Made by a program: the position numbers and the translations under genes. From Clostridiales bacterium (GTDB taxonomy: Bacteria; Bacillota; Clostridia; Lachnospirales; Anaerotignaceae): a stretch of DNA of 8,916 bases. The DNA is taken from positions 1-8,916 of the forward strand of contig JAGZLR010000066.1 in assembly GCA_018364635.1 (NCBI GenBank), read 5' to 3'. Positions 5,670-8,916 of this stretch are shown here, one piece after another (position 1 is the first letter of the stretch; each line of letters opens with the position of its first letter). A model generated the notes under the pieces. The model had not been told where the DNA came from. It saw only the letters and a program-made list of their open reading frames with translations, and made no database searches.

Positions 5670-7707
5670 TGAAATGACAGTAGGTTTTATTGGAAATCCA
5701 AATTGTGGGAAAACAACATTATTTAATGCTTTTACAGGAGCAAATCTGAAGGTTGCCAATTGGCCTGGAGTGACAGTTGAAAAAGTGGAAGGGGCAATGC
5801 GTTACCATGACAATACATATCGTCTGGTAGACTTACCTGGGACCTACAGTTTAACATCCTATACAATGGAAGAGCAGGTTTCTAGACAATATATTATGAG
5901 TGACGAGGTTGATGTTATCGTTGATGTAGTTGACGCCTCATCTTTGGAAAGAAATTTGTATCTCACACTCCAATTATTGGAATTGGGAAAGCCTGTTGTT
6001 GTGGCACTAAATATGATGGATATTGTACAAAAGCGAGGAATGGAGATAGATTTACACAGACTTCCTGAGATGCTTGGTGTTCCAGTGATTCCTGTCTCAG
6101 CACAAAAGCGCAAGGGCCTAGATATTTTAATCCATACTATTGCGCACCATAAAGATGAGAAAAAAGCAGATCCGTTGATCCATCATCACAGTGTAGAAGC
6201 TGCTACAAGAAAGAGACACGAAGTATATGCCATGGTATATAGCGAAGAGATTGAAAACAAAATCGATCTTTTATGTGAAAGATTAAAAAGTATATATCCA
6301 ACGTTAACTAATGTAAGATGGTATGCAATTAAACTTTTAGAAGGTGATAAAGAGATCTCAGAATGTTATCCAGTAGATCTGCCAGAAGTTTTGGATAGAA
6401 GTTATGAAAGTGATCTAATCAATCAAAAATATGACTTTATTGAGGAAATTATTGAAGAAACTTTGGTAAATAAAGAGCGACGATCTGCACTAACAGATCG
6501 TGTGGATAATCTATTATTACATAATTGGTTGGCGATTCCTGTATTTTTAGGGATTATGGGATTTGTTTTTTTCCTTACATTTACGATCGGTGATTGGTTA
6601 AAAGGGTATTTGGAGTACTGGATTGGTTCTGGTTCAGATTTTGTGTCTAGCACTATGGAAGCTCTCCATGTAAATGCTATGCTGAATTCTCTGATCGTTG
6701 ATGGCATTATTGCAGGCGTTGGAGGGATCTTATCATTTCTACCAAATATTTTTATTCTATTTTTGGCGTTGGCTTTTTTGGAGGACAGCGGATATATGTC
6801 CCGTGTTGCTTACGTTATGAATGGGCTGATGGGCAAATTAGGGCTTTCTGGACGAGCATTTATTCCAATGATTTTGGGATTTGGCTGCACAGTACCGGCA
6901 CTGATGGCTTCGCGCGTACTGGAAAATCCGAAAGATCGATATAAAACAATGTTGATTACACCTTTTATGTCATGTAGTGCACGATTGCCAATTTATATTT
7001 TATTTTCTCAGCTGTTTTTTGCAAAGCATGCAATATTAGCGTCATACTCTATGTATCTTGTTGGAATCATAGTTGCTATTGTGATAGCTTTTATCATCAA
7101 TTTGTGGGATAAAGAAAATCATGAAGATATGCTTTTGATTGAACTACCAGAATATAAAATGCCAAGTGCAAGAACAGTATGGATTTATGTTTGGGAAAAA
7201 GTGAAAGATTACTTATCTAAAGCAGGAACGACTATTTTTGTCGCTACAATTGTTATCTGGTTTTTGCTTAATTTTGGTGCTCGTGGTTATACAACAGATA
7301 TGAGTACAAGTTTTGGCTCTGTAATTGGAACGTGGTTGACACCAATTTTAGCCCCGATTGGTTTGGGATTTTGGCAAGTGGCAGTTGCGTTAATTGCAGG
7401 AATTTCGGCAAAAGAGGTTGTGGTATCAAGTTTTATTGTTTTATTTGGCGTTCAAGGAACAGAGGCTTCTTCGGAGATGATGTCTTTAACAAACCAATTA
7501 TCCCAAATAGGTTTTGGTTCGATTAATGCGTTGTGTATGATGATATTTTGTTTATTATATATTCCCTGTGCTGCGACCCTGGCGACTGTGAAAAAGGAAA
7601 TGGGAAGTACGAAACGAATGTTTCAGGTGGCGGGCTTTCAGCTTGCGGTTGCATGGCTGATTACATTTGTTGTTTATCAAGTGTCTATGTTATTAATAGG
7701 CATTTAG
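5662..7707 (+). CDS. feoB: FeoB, GTP-gated ferrous iron transporter
   Basis: A 681-residue inner-membrane Fe(II) importer with an N-terminal G-protein domain. GTPase motifs: G1 GNPNCGKT (11-18), the switch I region NWPGVT (33-38) with the G2 threonine, G3 DLPG (57-60), G4 NMMD (117-120) and G5 SA (146-147). A helical spacer leads to the family hallmark LTDRVDNLLLHNWLAIPVF (277-295) at the membrane entrance. The membrane part carries two Gate-type repeats, with the conserved cysteines in GCTVPA (C409) and SCSARLP (C438). ATG 5662 has GGAGG (5651-5655) six bases upstream, inside feoA. The protein ends soon after the last helix, with no Cys-rich C-terminal extension, and no feoC-like gene follows. 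Histidines cluster at residues 158-163 and 174-176 in the linker after G5. The gene looks intact and functional. Confidence 0.98.
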   Translation: MSNEMTVGFIGNPNCGKTTLFNAFTGANLKVANWPGVTVEKVEGAMRYHDNTYRLVDLPGTYSLTSYTMEEQVSRQYIMSDEVDVIVDVVDASSLERNLYLTLQLLELGKPVVVALNMMDIVQKRGMEIDLHRLPEMLGVPVIPVSAQKRKGLDILIHTIAHHKDEKKADPLIHHHSVEAATRKRHEVYAMVYSEEIENKIDLLCERLKSIYPTLTNVRWYAIKLLEGDKEISECYPVDLPEVLDRSYESDLINQKYDFIEEIIEETLVNKERRSALTDRVDNLLLHNWLAIPVFLGIMGFVFFLTFTIGDWLKGYLEYWIGSGSDFVSSTMEALHVNAMLNSLIVDGIIAGVGGILSFLPNIFILFLALAFLEDSGYMSRVAYVMNGLMGKLGLSGRAFIPMILGFGCTVPALMASRVLENPKDRYKTMLITPFMSCSARLPIYILFSQLFFAKHAILASYSMYLVGIIVAIVIAFIINLWDKENHEDMLLIELPEYKMPSARTVWIYVWEKVKDYLSKAGTTIFVATIVIWFLLNFGARGYTTDMSTSFGSVIGTWLTPILAPIGLGFWQVAVALIAGISAKEVVVSSFIVLFGVQGTEASSEMMSLTNQLSQIGFGSINALCMMIFCLLYIPCAATLATVKKEMGSTKRMFQVAGFQLAVAWLITFVVYQVSMLLIGI

Positions 7708-7711
7708 TTAA

Positions 7712-7736
7712 TCTAAAAAGATTTTTCTTTTTTAGA
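7712..7736 (+). terminator. AT-rich hairpin just after feoB, doubtful terminator
   Basis: TCTAAAAAGA (7712-7721) pairs with TCTTTTTTAGA (7726-7736) apart from one bulged T. The stem has few G-C pairs and no T run follows, so the hairpin at 7821 is the likelier operon end. Confidence 0.25.
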
Positions 7737-7820
7737 GATCGCTGTTTTCCAGCATTATGGCAAAGCAGAAGAGTAATTTGAATTTAATTAGCTTAATATC
7801 CCATAAAAAGGTAACAAAAG

Positions 7821-7857
7821 AGAGCGGCTCTTAGTCAGATAATAGCCGCTCTTTTTT
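7821..7857 (+). terminator. intrinsic terminator of feoA-feoB
   Basis: Perfect 9-bp stem AGAGCGGCT (7821-7829) / AGCCGCTCT (7844-7852) with a 14-nt loop and a T run through 7857. It lies about 115 bp after the feoB stop. An A run (7816-7819) precedes the stem, but the recombinase gene on the right reads the same way, so only plus-strand use is expected. Confidence 0.92.
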
Positions 7858-7969
7858 CTATCTAAAAGGATGGATTGTAAATTAGCAAAGAGAAGAACAA
7901 TGCTGTAACAAAATAACAATAATGATGATATGAGGGATGGAATTTTTTAACGGATTTTGATGAGCAGTT

Positions 7970-8010
7970 ACAATATTATTGTCAAGATTTGTCATAAGTT
8001 TGTATTAAGT
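7970..8010. repeat. palindrome and tandem 11-bp near-repeats upstream of the recombinase
   Basis: ACAATA (7970-7975) and TATTGT (7977-7982) form a palindrome around one base. It runs into TTGTCAAGAT (7979-7988), TTGTCATAAGT (7989-7999) and TTGTATTAAGT (8000-8010); the last two are adjacent and identical at 9 of 11 positions. The period of about one helical turn fits a protein-binding array. Confidence 0.4.
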
Positions 8011-8083
8011 CAGATAGCTAGTGAATTAAAATATCAAAATAGAAGGTCGAAAAGAAATATGCTATGAAAAAAGCAAAAAAGTA

Positions 8084-8099
8084 AGTATTTACAAATACT
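8084..8099. repeat. 16-bp palindrome with 2-bp centre upstream of the recombinase
   Basis: AGTATTT (8084-8090) and AAATACT (8093-8099) are perfect inverted arms around the dinucleotide AC. Small serine recombinases cut with a 2-bp stagger at the centre of such dyads, but symmetry does not extend to the roughly 28 bp usual for a crossover site. Confidence 0.4.
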
Positions 8100-8147
8100 G
8101 AAAAATAAGTACAACCTCAATCCAGTATCTGTTGTCTTATGGAAAGT

Positions 8148-8176
8148 ATGGCCTGAAAAGCAGTTTCTTAGGCCAT
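8148..8176 (+). other. hairpin next to the recombinase ribosome binding site
   Basis: ATGGCCT (8148-8154) and AGGCCAT (8170-8176) are perfect 7-bp arms around a 15-nt loop. The stem ends four bases before AAGGAG (8181-8186). There is no T run, so it is either an RNA structure affecting translation or a DNA binding dyad. Confidence 0.45.
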
Positions 8177-8191
8177 CAGAAAGGAGAATCA

Positions 8192-8803
8192 ATGGGAAAT
8201 GTTTATGGATATATTCGAGTCAGTAGTCGTGACCAAAATGAAGACAGACAGATTATCGCTTTACGTGAACTTTTAATTCCAGAAAAAAATATTTTTATGG
8301 ATAAACAGTCAGGTAAAGACTTTGAACGCCCGCAATACCGAAAAATGGTACAGTTATTTAAGAAAGATGACTTACTGTATATTAAGAGTATAGATCGTTT
8401 GGGGCGCAACTATGCTGAAATTTTGGAACAATGGCGCTTTCTGACGAAAGATAAAGGTATTGATATCGTTGTTTTGGATATGCTTCTTTTAGATACGCGT
8501 AGAGGCAAAGACTTGATGGGAACTTTTTTGAGCGATATTGTTTTACAGGTACTTTCTTTTGTAGCTGAAAACGAACGCACAAACATCCGACAGAGACAGG
8601 CGGAGGGAATTGCAGCAGCAAAGGCTAGAGGTGTACAGTTTGGCAGGCCGCCTAGACCTTTACCAGAGAATTTCCAAGATATGTATCGACGCTGGAAAAG
8701 TGGAAAAATTACAGGGACAGAAGCAGCTAAAGAATGTAAAATGCCCCTTGCTACTTTTCGGTATAGAGCTGAAAACTACGAAAAACGAAATTTTTGTAAA
8801 TAA
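8192..8803 (+). CDS. small serine recombinase (resolvase/invertase family)
   Basis: A 203-residue site-specific recombinase of the resolvase/invertase type, which cuts DNA through a phosphoserine link. The catalytic N-terminal domain has YIRVSS with nucleophile S11 and R9, then R46 in SGKDFERPQY, and IDRLGRN with D68, R69 and R72. The long E helix follows (about 107-136), then an arm containing GIAAAKARGVQFGRP (139-153), and a C-terminal helix-turn-helix (about 157-195, with ITGTEAAKECKMPLATFRYR) for DNA binding. The length matches resolvases rather than large phage integrases. ATG 8192 has AAGGAG five bases upstream; the TTG 60 bases earlier has none. No transposase, phage or plasmid genes are visible beside it, so its target (resolution site, invertible segment or relic of an element) is unknown. 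Confidence 0.93.
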   Translation: MGNVYGYIRVSSRDQNEDRQIIALRELLIPEKNIFMDKQSGKDFERPQYRKMVQLFKKDDLLYIKSIDRLGRNYAEILEQWRFLTKDKGIDIVVLDMLLLDTRRGKDLMGTFLSDIVLQVLSFVAENERTNIRQRQAEGIAAAKARGVQFGRPPRPLPENFQDMYRRWKSGKITGTEAAKECKMPLATFRYRAENYEKRNFCK

Positions 8804-8818
8804 TCTTTTTACAAAAAT
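8790..8818. repeat. 11-bp inverted repeat overlapping the end of the recombinase gene
   Basis: ATTTTTGTAAA (8790-8800) and TTTACAAAAAT (8808-8818) are perfect inverted arms around 7 bp that include the stop codon. The stem has one G-C pair and no T run follows, so it would be a poor terminator. The core TTTACAAA also occurs upstream of the gene at 8088-8095. Confidence 0.5.
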
Positions 8819-8867
8819 GTGTACCTTATTACAAGATGCTTTTTGGAAACAAAGTATCGATTTTTTG

Positions 8868-8896
8868 TTGGAAATATGACAGTTTTATGGTACTAT
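8868..8896 (+). promoter_or_regulatory. promoter-like sequence for a gene beyond the right edge
   Basis: TTGGAA (8868-8873), 17-bp spacer, TACTAT (8891-8896) with a TG dinucleotide at 8888-8889 as in extended -10 promoters. No gene start follows before the window ends. Confidence 0.5.
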
Positions 8897-8916
8897 ATAA
8901 AATAAATTTTTTTAGT

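Larger units (their letters stand above)
7708..8191. other. non-coding region between feoB and the recombinase gene
   Basis: 484 bp with no credible gene. It contains an AT-only hairpin at 7712-7736, a strong terminator (7821-7857), then an AT-rich stretch with small palindromes at 7970-7982 and 8084-8099, 11-bp tandem near-repeats at 7979-8010 and a hairpin at 8148-8176 next to the recombinase ribosome binding site. No strong promoter for the recombinase is visible; TTGTCA (7979) with TATTAA (8003) at an 18-bp spacing is a weak candidate. Confidence 0.7.

Noticed and set aside
6480..6501. Perfect 8-bp inverted repeat ACGATCTG / CAGATCGT inside feoB
   Set aside because: It covers the conserved LTDRVD codons and a single 8-bp repeat in a 2-kb gene is expected fairly often.
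7533..7781. 82-codon Cys-rich open frame overlapping the 3' end of feoB, resembling a small Cys-rich Feo partner
   Set aside because: It lies mostly inside feoB in another frame, has no good ribosome binding site, and its cysteines come from the shifted reading of feoB codons.
8064..8084. Six-codon frame MKKAKK ending where the 8084 palindrome begins, as a possible leader peptide
   Set aside because: There is no ribosome binding site, and AAA-rich frames of this length are common by chance in this DNA.

Overview
The window looks like chromosomal DNA from a low-GC Gram-positive anaerobe, most likely a clostridial relative (Lachnospiraceae-like). The grounds are strongly AT-rich intergenic DNA, AGGAGG-type ribosome binding sites, near-consensus TTGACA/TATAAT promoters, and a gene set (PrsW, feoA/feoB, AarF with a phasin-like partner, a lone serine recombinase) familiar from that group. 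The genus cannot be fixed from the sequence. No rRNA, tRNA, CRISPR array or recognisable insertion sequence was seen.

Left part, plus strand: the C-terminal transpeptidase half of a penicillin-binding protein (1-897, cut by the window edge) is followed by a PrsW-type intramembrane protease (967-1629). A new promoter (1657-1685) then starts a two-gene unit of a Nudix hydrolase (1718-2182) and a small acidic single-pass membrane protein (2211-2516). The unit ends at a strong hairpin terminator that also serves the convergent gene on its right.

Centre, minus strand: a phasin-like helical protein (4705-5034) and an ABC1/AarF/UbiB atypical kinase (3103-4686) form an operon reading leftwards. A GNAT acetyltransferase (2579-3016) lies behind it with its own promoter.

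Right part, plus strand: a 404-bp AT-rich divergent region (5035-5438) separates the AarF operon from the ferrous-iron transport operon feoA-feoB (5439-7707), whose reading frames overlap by 8 nt. A terminator follows. Then come about 330 bp of non-coding DNA with several short palindromes and repeats, a small serine recombinase (8192-8803), and a promoter-like sequence at the right edge for a gene outside the window.

Most of the window is ordinary housekeeping and accessory gene content, and I do not see a convincing new multi-gene system. The items most worth a second look are the structured divergent region between the AarF and feo operons, the AarF/phasin-like pair in an apparent non-quinone context, a UUCG-capped hairpin inside the aarF-like coding sequence, and possible recombinase target sites around the serine recombinase.
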